Shown piece by piece: positions 48,427-57,415 of a stretch of 64,000 nucleotides of DNA; the stretch's first letter is position 1, and each line of letters starts with the position of its first letter. Where the stretch lies: positions 124,001-188,000 of the forward strand of contig NZ_DASUVO010000081.1 of the NCBI RefSeq assembly GCF_036378875.1, in the 5' to 3' direction. The position numbers and the translations under genes were made by a program. Below the pieces are notes generated by a model. The model worked only from the letters and a program-made list of their open reading frames with translations, was not told the DNA's origin and ran no database searches. Source of the DNA: Actinophytocola sp036378875 (GTDB lineage: Bacteria; Actinomycetota; Actinomycetes; Mycobacteriales; Pseudonocardiaceae).

Positions 48427-50907
48427 GTGAAGATTCTTACAGCCGCGCTGTGGCCGGTCGCCGCGATCGTGCTCATCCTCGTGATGGAGTCCGGCGTCAT
48501 CCCGCCGTACCAGTCCTATTCGGTCGCGCTGGCCGCGATCTACACGATCGTCGTGCTCTCGGTCGGCCTGCTCGCCGGCTGGTCGGGCATCTGGTCGGTC
48601 GGGCACCCCGGGTTCTTCGCGATCGGCGCCTACTTCGCCGCGTTCGGCAGCGCGCACGGCTGGCCCGTCGAGCTGGTGTTCCTCGGCGCGCTCGGCGCCA
48701 GCGCGGCCATCGGCGGGTTCCTCGGGTTCGCCGGCGCGCGGTTCTCCGTGCTCTACATCGCCTTGCTGACGCTGGCGTTCAGCCTCGTGTCACTGGAGAT
48801 CATCAATCGCTGGACCGGGGTCACCGGCGGCGACCAGGGCGTGCCGGTGACCCAACTGGACAGTGCGCTCGGCCTGGGGTCCGTGGGCGGCGGCTCGGTG
48901 CAGGCGCAGTACGTGGCCGTCGGGGCGGCCGGGCTGTGCCTCGCGATCGCCGTGCTGGCCAAGAAAACCGGGCTGCGGATGCGGCTCGTCGCGGCCAAGT
49001 CGCACCCGCTCGTCGCCCAGTCCGTCGGCATCGCGCCGGAGGCCCAGTCGGCGCTCGGGTTCGCGGTGAGCGCCGCGTTCACCGGCGGCGCCGGCGTGCT
49101 GCTCGGCCTGACCACCGGGTTCGTCAGCCCCGACCCGTTCTCGTTGCAGCTCGGCATCTCGCTGATCGCGGCGTGCGTGCTGGGTGGGGTCGGCACCGTG
49201 GTCGGCGCGGTGGTCGGCGGCGCCTACCTGGCCTGGTCGCCGACGTTCGCGGACGCGGTGTCCGTGCCCCAACCGGTCGTCCAGGGCGTCGTGCTGATCG
49301 TCGCGCTGCTGTTCCTCCCCGGCGGTGTCGTGCCGTTCCTCGGCTCCCTCGCCCACCGGCTGCACCGACGCCCCGAAGCCGAACAGCCCGCTGTCGCACC
49401 GGAACCAGAGCCGGCGTCCGTTCCCGTGCCGGACTCGGCGCCACTGCTCACCCTCGACGGCGTCTCGGTGCGCTTCGGCGGGCTCACGGCCCTGGAGGAC
49501 GCCGCGCTGTCGGTGCGGCCGGGGGAGGTGCTCGCGATCATCGGGCCGAACGGCGCCGGCAAGACCACACTCGTGAACGTCCTCTCCGGACTCGTCGGCG
49601 GCGGCCGCATCTCCGGAACCGTGTCCTACCAGGGAAAGCCGCTGCTCCGCACACGCGCCACCGCCCGGCGGCGGCTCGGCATCGGCCGTACCTTCCAGCA
49701 CGCCGAGACCTTCGCCGAGCTGACCGTCCTGGAGAACGTGCTGTGCACGCACCGGCTGAACACCACAGCACACCGGGCAGCGGCACGTGAGCTGCTCAAC
49801 CGGGTGGGTCTCGGCGGGGTCGCCGGCCGCTACCCGACCGAGCTGCCGTTCGGCCTGCAGAAGCGGCTCGACCTCGCCCGTGCCGTCGCGGAGGAACCGG
49901 CGCTGCTGATCCTCGACGAACCGTTCGGTGGGCTCGACGCGGCCGAACGCGCACTGGCCGCCAGGCAGATCGAGGCCGTCCGTGCCCGGGGCGCGGCCGT
50001 GGTGATCATCGACCACGTGCTCGACGACCTGTTCGCCGTGTCCGACCGGGTGGTCGCGTTCGACTTCGGCCGCCCCATCGGCGAAGGCCTGCCGGACACC
50101 GTGTTGCAGGACGACCAGGTCCGGTCCTCCTACCTGGGCACCATGAACGCCCACACCGAACTGCCGCCCCGCGCGGATGACGAGCCCGCGGCGATCGACC
50201 TGCGCGGGGTCGGCCACCACTACGGCGGCGTGGCCGCACTCAACGGCGTCGACCTCATCGTCCGCACCGGCACGGTACTGGGTGTCGTGGGCGCAAACGG
50301 GGCCGGCAAGTCCACGCTCGGCCGGATCCTGCACGGCTCGCTGCGCCCGTCGAAGGGCACCCGCGAGGCAGGCGTCCGGGCGAGCCTGGTGCCCGAGGGG
50401 CGCGGGCTGTTCAAAACCCTGTCGCTCAAGGAGAACCTCGAGGTCGCGGCCTACGCCTACGGGATCAAGGGCGCGCGGCTGCGGGCCCGCCTCGACGAGG
50501 TCGCCGAATGGCTGCCACCCCGGCTGCGTGACCGGCTCACCGTGCCGGCGGCCGGACTCTCCGGCGGCGAGCAGCAGATCCTCGCCATCGCCCGCGCTTT
50601 GATGGCGAGCCCCGACGTGCTCGTCGTCGACGAACCCGCGCTCGGTCTCGCTCCCGCGCTCGTCGACGAGGTCTACGCCAAGCTCGGCAGGCTCGCCCAC
50701 GACGGGATCACGGTCGTCCTCCTGGAACAGTTGCTCAGCCGTGCGCTGGGCGCCTGCCACGAGGTCGTCGTGCTGCACGACGGCTCGGTCGCCGCGAAGG
50801 GCACCCCGGCCGACCCCGAGTTCGCCGCTCTCGCCGAGTCCGCCTACTTCGGCGGCGAGCACGCCACCGCGTTGGGTTCACTGGAGATCACGGCGGTGGA
50901 GCGGTGA
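48427..50907 (+). CDS. LivM-LivG-LivF triple fusion: permease plus two ABC ATPases
   Basis: 826 residues. Residues 1-310 are a LivM permease (GWSGIWSVGHPGFFAIGAYF, TGGDQGVPVT). A proline/glutamate linker follows (about 318-340). First ATPase: IIGPNGAGKTTLVNVLSGL (about 372), signature ELPFGLQKRLDLARA, Walker B ALLILDEPFGGLD. Second ATPase: VVGANGAGKSTLGRIL (about 620), signature LSGGEQQILAIARAL, VLVVDEPALGLAP. LivM-LivG fusions are known; having LivF attached as well is less usual and fixes one ATPase pair per permease half. One gene thus supplies everything except LivH and the binding protein. Confidence 0.9.
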   Translation: MKILTAALWPVAAIVLILVMESGVIPPYQSYSVALAAIYTIVVLSVGLLAGWSGIWSVGHPGFFAIGAYFAAFGSAHGWPVELVFLGALGASAAIGGFLGFAGARFSVLYIALLTLAFSLVSLEIINRWTGVTGGDQGVPVTQLDSALGLGSVGGGSVQAQYVAVGAAGLCLAIAVLAKKTGLRMRLVAAKSHPLVAQSVGIAPEAQSALGFAVSAAFTGGAGVLLGLTTGFVSPDPFSLQLGISLIAACVLGGVGTVVGAVVGGAYLAWSPTFADAVSVPQPVVQGVVLIVALLFLPGGVVPFLGSLAHRLHRRPEAEQPAVAPEPEPASVPVPDSAPLLTLDGVSVRFGGLTALEDAALSVRPGEVLAIIGPNGAGKTTLVNVLSGLVGGGRISGTVSYQGKPLLRTRATARRRLGIGRTFQHAETFAELTVLENVLCTHRLNTTAHRAAARELLNRVGLGGVAGRYPTELPFGLQKRLDLARAVAEEPALLILDEPFGGLDAAERALAARQIEAVRARGAAVVIIDHVLDDLFAVSDRVVAFDFGRPIGEGLPDTVLQDDQVRSSYLGTMNAHTELPPRADDEPAAIDLRGVGHHYGGVAALNGVDLIVRTGTVLGVVGANGAGKSTLGRILHGSLRPSKGTREAGVRASLVPEGRGLFKTLSLKENLEVAAYAYGIKGARLRARLDEVAEWLPPRLRDRLTVPAAGLSGGEQQILAIARALMASPDVLVVDEPALGLAPALVDEVYAKLGRLAHDGITVVLLEQLLSRALGACHEVVVLHDGSVAAKGTPADPEFAALAESAYFGGEHATALGSLEITAVER

Positions 50908-51938
50908 ACGTCGACCCCGCACTGCTGACCGAGACCGCCGAGCAGGCCGAGTTGCGCGCCGTGGTGCGTGACCTGCTGACGACCGGCGAGGACGAGAAGC
51001 ACTGGACGCGGCTCGCCGGTGAGGTCGGCGCACACGGCCTCGCGATCCCCGAACGGCACGGTGGCGCCGGTTTCACGTTCGCCGAGCTGGCCGTCGTCCT
51101 GGAGGAGACCGGGCGCACGCTGTGTTGCGGTTCGCTGCTGCCGACCGTGGTGCTGGCCGCCCACACGCTCCTCCACAGTGGAGACGAGCGGTACCTGCCG
51201 AGGATCGCGACCGGTGAACTCACCGCGGCCGTGGCCGGTTTCGCCGACGGCACGACGGTTCGGGCCGAACGCGCCGGTGCCGGCTGGGTGCTGCACGGCA
51301 CCGTCGACTTCGTACTGGACGGGCAACACGCCGACCTCGTCCTGGTCCGCGCCGGCGACCGGCTGTTCGCCGTCGAATCCACAGTGGAGGATTGGCGGCG
51401 CATCCCGCGGCGGGTCCTCGACGACACCCGGCCGCAGGCCCTGCTGGACTTCTCCGGCACGCCGGCCATCCCGATCGGCTCCGCGGAGGTCGTGCCAGCG
51501 GTGCTGGACATCGGCCGCGCGGCACTCGCGGTCGAGCAGGTCGGCGGAATCCAGCACGCCCTGGACGCCACGGTGTCCTACGTTCGGGAGCGGCGGCAGT
51601 TCGACCGGCCGATCGGCTCGTTCCAGGCGGTCAAACACCGCCTCGCCGACCTGCTCGTGGAGCTGGAGGCCGCCCGGTCCTCCGCCGCCTACGCCGTCGC
51701 CTGCGTCGCCACCGGCTCTCCCGACCTGCCGGTCGCGGCCAGTGCGGCCGCGGTGGTCTGCTCGGCCGCCTTCCAGCGCGCCGCCGCGGAGTACGTCCAG
51801 CTGCACGGCGGCATCGGCTTCACCTGGGAGCACCCGGCCCACCGCTACGTGCGTCGGGCCAGGACCGGCGAGGTCCTGTTCGGCGACCAGGAGTTCCACC
51901 GAGCGCGGCTCGCGGCCGCGCTCGTCACCACCCACTGA
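50904..51938 (+). CDS. Acyl-CoA dehydrogenase, short (FadE-type beta) subunit
   Basis: 344 residues from GTG overlapping the transporter stop. LAIPERHGGAGFTFAELAVVLEETGR, ALAVEQVGGIQHALDATVSYVRERRQFDRPIGSFQAVKH (in blocks RERRQFDRPIGSFQAVKHRL) and QLHGGIGFTWEHPAHRYVRR are ACAD features. Middle FAD/substrate motifs are weak and the protein is short, as in the non-catalytic partner of heteromeric actinobacterial dehydrogenases used on bulky ring or side-chain CoA esters. The longer partner is probably at 54124-55287. Confidence 0.8.
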   Translation: MNVDPALLTETAEQAELRAVVRDLLTTGEDEKHWTRLAGEVGAHGLAIPERHGGAGFTFAELAVVLEETGRTLCCGSLLPTVVLAAHTLLHSGDERYLPRIATGELTAAVAGFADGTTVRAERAGAGWVLHGTVDFVLDGQHADLVLVRAGDRLFAVESTVEDWRRIPRRVLDDTRPQALLDFSGTPAIPIGSAEVVPAVLDIGRAALAVEQVGGIQHALDATVSYVRERRQFDRPIGSFQAVKHRLADLLVELEAARSSAAYAVACVATGSPDLPVAASAAAVVCSAAFQRAAAEYVQLHGGIGFTWEHPAHRYVRRARTGEVLFGDQEFHRARLAAALVTTH

Positions 51939-51951
51939 AGGAGAGACACGG

Positions 51952-52740
51952 ATGTCCGTGGAAGACGAGATCCAGTTCGAGCGGGACGGGAACGTGGCCA
52001 GGGTCTGGCTCAACCGGCCCTGGAAGAAGAACTGCGTGACCGTGCCGATCCTCAAGCGGCTCGACGAGATCATCACCGAGGTCGACGAGGATCCGGACCT
52101 GCGCGTGCTCGTGCTGCGCGGGCGCGGCGGCACGTTCTGTTCCGGGTTCGACCTGGACAGCCTGCAGGCCGAGTACGTCGGCAAGTCGACCGCGATGGAC
52201 GTCGCGGTGATCTCCGCGAAGGTCTGCGACCGGCTGTACTCGATGAACACCCCGTCGGTCGCGGTGCTCGAGGGCTACGTGACCGCGGGCGGGTTCGAGC
52301 TGATGATCTCCTGCGACTTCGCGATCGCGGTCGACGACGCCAAGATCGGCGACTTCCACATGCGCCGGGCGCTGTTCGGCGGCGCCGGGCCGATCTACCG
52401 GGTGCCCCGCATGATCGGCATCCGCAAGACCAAGGAGCTGATGCTGACCGGCAAGCTGCTGTCCGGCACGGAAGCGGCGGCGTTCGGCCTGATCAACGCG
52501 TCCGCACCGGCCGAGGAACTCGATGACACGGTGGCGGAGTTCGTCGGCACGCTGACCGACAAGAGCCCGTTCCAGATGCGGATCACGAAGATGACCATCG
52601 ACCGCAGCCTGGACGCGGACACCCAGTCGCTGATGGTCATGGAGCACCTCGCCGTCGGTGTCACGCTGAACTCCGAGGACGCAGCCGAGGGCGTGGCCGC
52701 GTTCCTGGAGAAGCGGGAACCAAAGTGGACCGGGCGTTGA
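51952..52740 (+). CDS. Enoyl-CoA hydratase/isomerase family protein
   Basis: 262 residues from ATG 51952 with AAGGAG. Crotonase fold: VLVLRGRGGTFCSGFDLDSL (oxyanion hole), then VAVLEGYVTAGGFELMISCDFAIA and ADDAKIGDFHMRRALFGGAG. The usual second catalytic Glu is not clearly in place, so hydration is not certain. It would act after the acyl-CoA dehydrogenase. The stop codon opens the third copy of an intergenic repeat. Confidence 0.83.
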   Translation: MSVEDEIQFERDGNVARVWLNRPWKKNCVTVPILKRLDEIITEVDEDPDLRVLVLRGRGGTFCSGFDLDSLQAEYVGKSTAMDVAVISAKVCDRLYSMNTPSVAVLEGYVTAGGFELMISCDFAIAVDDAKIGDFHMRRALFGGAGPIYRVPRMIGIRKTKELMLTGKLLSGTEAAAFGLINASAPAEELDDTVAEFVGTLTDKSPFQMRITKMTIDRSLDADTQSLMVMEHLAVGVTLNSEDAAEGVAAFLEKREPKWTGR

Positions 52741-52997
52741 GCGGAGCTCGCGGAGCGAACATCGTCTCGACGGACGGCACCCTGTGGACGTGGACCGTGC
52801 AACGGTTCCCGCCCAAGTCACCGCCGTACGTGCCGCCGGAGTCCGGCTTCGAGCCGTTTGCCGTCGGCTACGTCGAACTGGCGGACGGGTCCAGGGTGGA
52901 GGCGGTGCTCGACGTCGACCCGTCTTCCGTCCACATCGGAATGCACCTGCGGCTCGAGGAGACCGAGGGCCGGGTGCCACACGCGAGGGTGCCATGA
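52725..52997 (+). CDS. OB-fold (DUF35 C-terminal) protein without zinc ribbon
   Basis: 90 residues from GTG 52725, overlapping the hydratase end. The OB-fold part of DUF35 proteins is clear: TLWTWTVQRFPPKSPPY, PFAVGYVELADGSRVEAVL, VHIGMHLRLEE. The rubredoxin-like CxxC zinc ribbon that normally precedes it is absent, since the sequence upstream is the hydratase gene. The first residues (SGARGANI) are encoded by a dispersed repeat copy. Next gene is an Ltp-type thiolase, the normal partner of DUF35 proteins in thiolase or retro-aldol complexes, overlapping by four bases. Confidence 0.75.
   Translation: MDRALSGARGANIVSTDGTLWTWTVQRFPPKSPPYVPPESGFEPFAVGYVELADGSRVEAVLDVDPSSVHIGMHLRLEETEGRVPHARVP
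52738..52764 (+). repeat. Dispersed repeat copy C at the hydratase stop
   Basis: TGAGCGGAGCTCGCGGAGCG followed by AACATCG; the TGA is the hydratase stop, just as copy A begins on the srlB stop. GGACGGCACC follows downstream in both copies. Here the repeat is also read as coding sequence of the OB-fold gene. Confidence 0.6.
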
Positions 52998-54127
52998 GCG
53001 TTTTCATTGTCGGGGCGGCGCGGACACCGTTCGGTCGCTCTGAGCTGAGTGGCCGCGAACACGGCGTCCGCGCGGCACGGGCGGCGCTGGCCGACGCCGG
53101 CATCCCGTGGTCCCGTGTCGGGGCGGCGTTCGGCGGCAGCGACGCCGCCGGCAACGCCGACACGCTCGTCACCGACCTCGGCCTCACCGGGGTTCCGTTC
53201 GTGAACGTGCGCAACGGGTGCGCGACCGGCGGCAGCGCCCTGATCTCGGCGGTCAACGCGATCCGCGGCGGCATGGCGGACGTCGTGCTGGCCGTCGGCT
53301 TCGACAAGCACCCGAGGGGCGCGTTCGACCCTCGGCCGGAGGACTGGGGACTCGACGACGCCTACGGCCGCGAAGGGCTGATGGTCACCACCCAGTTCTT
53401 CGGCATGAAGATCCAGCGGTACGCACACGACCACGGCATCACCCCGCGCACGCTCGCGCTGGTCGCCGAGAAGGCCTACCGCAACGGCGCCCGCACCCCG
53501 GAAGCGTGGCGGCGCAAGGAGATCACCGCCGACGAGATCCTCGGCTCCGGCCTGGTGAACGATCCCCTGACCCGCTTCATGTTCTGCTCGCCGGGTGAGG
53601 GCGCGGCGGCGCTCGTGCTGTGCTCGGGCGACGCCGCCAAGGGCCGTGACGCGGTCGAGCTGCGGGCCGCGGTCGTGCGGACCAGACCACCCGGCTCGTT
53701 CGAGGTCTTCAGCCCCCGGCTCGACGCGGGCACCCCGACCAGCGTCACCACGGCCGCGGCGAGCGCCGCGTTCGAGACGGCCGGGATCGGCCCGGAAGAC
53801 GTCGAGGTCTGCCAGCTGCAGGACACCGAGAGCGGCGCCGAGGTCATGCACCTGGCGGAGTGCGGGTTCTGCGCCCACGGCGAGCAGGAGAAGCTGATCC
53901 CGGCCGGTACCACCGAGATCGGCGGCACGCTGCCCGTCAACACCGACGGCGGCTGCATCGCCAACGGTGAACCCATCGGCGCCTCCGGCCTGCGGCAGGT
54001 GTACGAGGTCGTCACACAACTACGTGGCCGAGCGGGGGACCGGCAGGTGCCCGGCGACCCGAGGATCGGGTTCACCCACGTGTACGGGGCGCCGGGGGTG
54101 AGCGCGTGCACAGTACTGGCGAGGTGA
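52994..54127 (+). CDS. Thiolase-like protein, Ltp/SCP-x type
   Basis: 377 residues, ATGA overlap with the OB-fold gene. VFIVGAARTPFGRSE start, active-site cysteine in NVRNGCATGGSALISAVNAI, then LPVNTDGGCIANGEPIGASGLRQVYEV and GFTHVYGAPGVSACTVL. The C-terminal CxG of classical thiolases is altered as in lipid-transfer-type thiolases, some of which act as retro-aldolases with a DUF35 partner. It should split the 3-oxo- or 3-hydroxyacyl-CoA formed upstream. Confidence 0.85.
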   Translation: MSVFIVGAARTPFGRSELSGREHGVRAARAALADAGIPWSRVGAAFGGSDAAGNADTLVTDLGLTGVPFVNVRNGCATGGSALISAVNAIRGGMADVVLAVGFDKHPRGAFDPRPEDWGLDDAYGREGLMVTTQFFGMKIQRYAHDHGITPRTLALVAEKAYRNGARTPEAWRRKEITADEILGSGLVNDPLTRFMFCSPGEGAAALVLCSGDAAKGRDAVELRAAVVRTRPPGSFEVFSPRLDAGTPTSVTTAAASAAFETAGIGPEDVEVCQLQDTESGAEVMHLAECGFCAHGEQEKLIPAGTTEIGGTLPVNTDGGCIANGEPIGASGLRQVYEVVTQLRGRAGDRQVPGDPRIGFTHVYGAPGVSACTVLAR

Positions 54128-55287
54128 ACCGGTTCCGGGCCGCGGCGCGAGACTGGCTGTCCACAGTGGCCAGCCCGAGGGTTGCGGACGTGTGGGGTGC
54201 CGGCGACGATTCGGTAGCCGTGTTCGAGAACTGGACCGAGGCGGAGGAACAGGCACACACGGCGGCGGCCCAGGAATGGGAACGCACCAGGTACGACCAC
54301 GGCTGGGGTGCGCTGCGCTGGCCGGCCGAGTACGGCGGGCACGGGCTGCCCGCGTACTACGAGCAGGTCTACCGCGGCGAGGAGGCGGCGTTCGACGTCC
54401 CGAAACGCGCCGAGATCTTCCCCGTCACCCAGCAGCTGGTGGCCCCGGCGATCGACATCTGGGGCACCGACGAGCAGAAGCGGCGCTGGCTGCGCCCCAT
54501 GCTGCGCACGGACGAACTGGCCTGCCAGCTGTTCTCCGAGACCGAGGCCGGCTCGGACCTCGCGGCGGTCCGCACTCGCGCGGTCCGCGACGGTGACCGT
54601 TGGGTCCTCAACGGACACAAGGTGTGGACCTCCGGCGCGACAGTCTCGACCTGGGGCGTCGCGGTGTGCCGAACCGACCTCGACGTCCCGAAACACAAGG
54701 GCATCACGGTGTTCCTGGTGCGCATGGACGCGCCCGGCGTGAGCGTCCGGCCGATCCGCCAGATGACCGGCGGCGCCAGCTTCAACGAGGTCTACCTGGA
54801 CGACGTGGCCGTGCCCGACACCGACCGGCTCGGCCCGGTGGGGGAGGGCTGGCGGGTCACACTGAGTGTCCTCGCCGCCGAACGCCTCGACTCCGGGTCG
54901 CTGGGCTTGGACAACGCCGACCGGGCCATCGAACTCGCCCGGCACCGGTCCCGTGTGGACGGTCCGGTCGCCGACCTGTACATCCGCACGCTCGTCCAGC
55001 GGCTCATCGGTCTGCGCGTGACCGCCGCCCTCGTGGCGGGCAAGGAGCCGGGCGCGGAGGCGTCGGTGGGCAAGCTCTACGCCACCGAGACCATGCGCCG
55101 CACCAGCGATGTGGTGTTGCGGCTGCTGGGTGAGCATGTGGTCGCCGACACCGGCGAGTGGGGCACGTTCGCGTGGACCGAGCACCTGCTGGGCGCACCG
55201 GGCTACAGCATCGCGGGCGGCTCGGACGAGATCCAGCGGAACATCCTCGCCGAGCGGGTACTCGGTCTACCGAAGGAGCCGAGGTGA
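54124..55287 (+). CDS. Acyl-CoA dehydrogenase, long (FadE-type alpha) subunit
   Basis: 387 residues from GTG 54124, which overlaps the thiolase stop; GTG 54106 is an alternative with a weak upstream ribosome site. WPAEYGGHGLPAYYEQVYRGEE, LACQLFSETEAGSDLAAVRTRAV (FAD/substrate loop), VWTSGATVSTWGVAVCRT, RQMTGGASFNEVYLDDVAVPD, and C-terminal GAPGYSIAGGSDEIQRNILAERVLGLP. It has the full active-site set, and with the short subunit at 50904 could form the heteromeric type used for large CoA esters. Confidence 0.85.
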   Translation: MNRFRAAARDWLSTVASPRVADVWGAGDDSVAVFENWTEAEEQAHTAAAQEWERTRYDHGWGALRWPAEYGGHGLPAYYEQVYRGEEAAFDVPKRAEIFPVTQQLVAPAIDIWGTDEQKRRWLRPMLRTDELACQLFSETEAGSDLAAVRTRAVRDGDRWVLNGHKVWTSGATVSTWGVAVCRTDLDVPKHKGITVFLVRMDAPGVSVRPIRQMTGGASFNEVYLDDVAVPDTDRLGPVGEGWRVTLSVLAAERLDSGSLGLDNADRAIELARHRSRVDGPVADLYIRTLVQRLIGLRVTAALVAGKEPGAEASVGKLYATETMRRTSDVVLRLLGEHVVADTGEWGTFAWTEHLLGAPGYSIAGGSDEIQRNILAERVLGLPKEPR

Positions 55288-56195
55288 ACCTGGAGGAGCG
55301 GGTTGGTGTTGCTCTCCGCGTGCCGGTCGTTCTCGAACCCCTGCCCGGTGGCCATTCCGGGCTCACCTACACGGCCGGGGGCTACGTGGTGAAGGCCGTG
55401 CCGCCGGGCCAGAAGCCGGTGGGCCGCAACGACATGCTCCGCCAGGCGGCGATACTGCGGGCACTGACCGGGAACCTCGTGCCCGAGGTCATCGCGGTCG
55501 ACGAGGAACCACCGGCCTGGTTCGCCATGGAGCTGGTTCCCGGCGAGGCCATCGAACCCGTCCTCGACGAACACAGACTGGCACCGGACCAGTGCCGAGC
55601 CCGCATGCTGTCGGCGGCCGGGGTCCTGCGCCGCCTGCACGAGACGGATGTCGACTCGCTGAAGGAATCCCCGACCGCCACCTCCGAGGAGTTGGCGCGG
55701 TGGAGCCGCACCATGCGTGCCGTACCGGAGGAGTTGCGGCCTTTCGGTGAGGAACTGCTTGCCGCGCTCGCCGCCGGTGTGCCCGACGATCTCCCACCCG
55801 TGCTCGTGCACGGGGACTTCCGGCTCGGCAACATCCTCTGTGTCGGCGAGGAACCTCGCGCCGTCGTGGACTGGGAGATCTGGAGCGTCGGCGACCGCCG
55901 CAACGACCTCGGGTGGTTCCTGCTCTTCGCCGACCACGAGAACTTTCCCGCGCTCGGCCGGCCCGTGTCCGGACTGCCCACAGAGGACGAGTTGCTGGCC
56001 GCCTACCAGGGTGAGGACCCCGTTCCCCTGCCGGACCTGCGCTGGTTCCGTGCCCTCGGCCGGATGAAGATGGCCGCGATCATGGGCCACAACCTCCGCC
56101 GCCACCGGGAAGGCAAGCACCACGATCCCGACCAGGAACGCCTGCCGCCCACCATCGCCGCGATGATCCGCACCGCGCTGGCGCTGCTCACCTAG
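55284..56195 (+). CDS. Aminoglycoside-phosphotransferase-like kinase-fold protein paired with ACAD
   Basis: 303 residues, GTGA overlap with the dehydrogenase. APH/kinase fold: LPGGHSGLTYTAGGYVVKAVP, then LVHGDFRLGNILCVGEEPRAVVDWEIWSVGDRRNDLGW (catalytic HGDFRxxN and DWE). This family is the stand-alone form of the kinase-like domain fused to ACAD10/ACAD11 dehydrogenases, which act on 4-hydroxyacyl-CoAs by phosphorylation and elimination. The next gene is an ACAD11-like dehydrogenase, so a hydroxyacyl-CoA is a likely intermediate. Confidence 0.83.
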   Translation: MNLEERVGVALRVPVVLEPLPGGHSGLTYTAGGYVVKAVPPGQKPVGRNDMLRQAAILRALTGNLVPEVIAVDEEPPAWFAMELVPGEAIEPVLDEHRLAPDQCRARMLSAAGVLRRLHETDVDSLKESPTATSEELARWSRTMRAVPEELRPFGEELLAALAAGVPDDLPPVLVHGDFRLGNILCVGEEPRAVVDWEIWSVGDRRNDLGWFLLFADHENFPALGRPVSGLPTEDELLAAYQGEDPVPLPDLRWFRALGRMKMAAIMGHNLRRHREGKHHDPDQERLPPTIAAMIRTALALLT

Positions 56196-56203
56196 GAGGA
56201 ACC

Positions 56204-57415
56204 GTGGACTTCGCGTTCTCGCCACGCGCCAGCCAGCTGCACGAACAGGTCAGCGCCTTCATGACCCAGCACGTCCTGCCGGCCGAACCCGTCTACGCCC
56301 GCCAGCTGGCCGAGGCTGCCAATCCGCACGCCCTGCCGCCCGTCATGGTGGAGCTGAAGGAGAAGGCCCGCGCCGAAGGACTGTGGAACCTCTTCCTCGC
56401 GCACGGCGACTGGGGCGCTGGACTGTCCAACCTGGACTACGCCCCGCTCGCCGAGCTGATGGGGCTGTCGATGATCGGCAACGAGGTGTTCAACTGCTCC
56501 GCACCCGACACCGGGAACATGGAGCTGCTCGCCCTCTACGGCTCGACGCAACAGCAGGAACAGTGGCTGAAGCCGTTGCTGGAGGCCGAGATCCGTTCCT
56601 GCTTCGCCATGACCGAACCCGACGTGGCCAGCTCCGACGCCCGCAACATCAAGACCACGATCACCCGCGACGGCGACGCCTATGTCGTCGACGGCCGCAA
56701 GTGGTACGCGTCCGGCATCCTCGACCCCGACTGCCGGCTGATCATCCTCATGGGCGTTACGGACCCCGCCGCCCCCACCTACCGGCAGCAGAGCATGGTG
56801 CTGATCCCACGCGACACACCCGGTGTCACCGTCGTCCGCGACCTGCCCATGTTCGGCTACACCGACCGGCTCGGCCACGGCGAGGTGGTCTTCGACAACG
56901 TCCGGGTCCCGCGCGAGAACCTCCTCGGCGGCGAGGGCGACGGGTTCGCGCTCGCCCAGGGACGGCTGGGCCCCGGCCGCATGCACTACGCCATGAGGGC
57001 CGTCGGCTTCGCCGAGCGTGCGCTGCGGCTCATGTGCGAGCGGACGCTCTCCCGCGTCGCGTTCGGTCGGCCGCTCGCGGAGCAGGGCGTGGTGCGGGAG
57101 TGGATCGCACGCAGCCGGGTCGAGATCGAACAGCTGCGGCTGCTGGTGTTCAAGTCGGCGTGGCTGATGGACACCGTCGGCAACCAGGCCGCACGCACCG
57201 AGGTCGCCGCCATCAAGGTCGCCGCACTGGACGTCGCGCACCGGGTCGTCGACCGCGCGGTGCAGGCACACGGCGCGGCCGGCGTCAGCGACGACACCGT
57301 GCTGGCCCGGTTGTTCTCGATCACCCGCGCGCTGCGGATCGCCGACGGGCCCGACGAGGTGCACCTACGCACGATCGCCCGCCACGAGCTGGCCAAGTAC
57401 CAGGAGAAGCCATGA
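56204..57415 (+). CDS. Acyl-CoA dehydrogenase, ACAD11-like
   Basis: 403 residues, GTG with AGGAGGA. NLFLAHGDWGAGLSNLDYAPLAELMG, APDTGNMELLALYG, SCFAMTEPDVASSDARNI, DGRKWYASGILDP, LGPGRMHYAMRAVGFAERAL, RVAFGRPLAEQGVVREW and GAAGVSDDTVLARLF are typical of the ACAD10/11 branch. Paired with the kinase-like gene before it. Together they may convert a 4-hydroxyacyl-CoA into an enoyl-CoA. Confidence 0.88.
   Translation: MDFAFSPRASQLHEQVSAFMTQHVLPAEPVYARQLAEAANPHALPPVMVELKEKARAEGLWNLFLAHGDWGAGLSNLDYAPLAELMGLSMIGNEVFNCSAPDTGNMELLALYGSTQQQEQWLKPLLEAEIRSCFAMTEPDVASSDARNIKTTITRDGDAYVVDGRKWYASGILDPDCRLIILMGVTDPAAPTYRQQSMVLIPRDTPGVTVVRDLPMFGYTDRLGHGEVVFDNVRVPRENLLGGEGDGFALAQGRLGPGRMHYAMRAVGFAERALRLMCERTLSRVAFGRPLAEQGVVREWIARSRVEIEQLRLLVFKSAWLMDTVGNQAARTEVAAIKVAALDVAHRVVDRAVQAHGAAGVSDDTVLARLFSITRALRIADGPDEVHLRTIARHELAKYQEKP

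Noticed and set aside
55284..56195. Aminoglycoside resistance phosphotransferase
   Set aside because: It is coupled on both sides to acyl-CoA dehydrogenases and matches the kinase-like partner of ACAD10/11.
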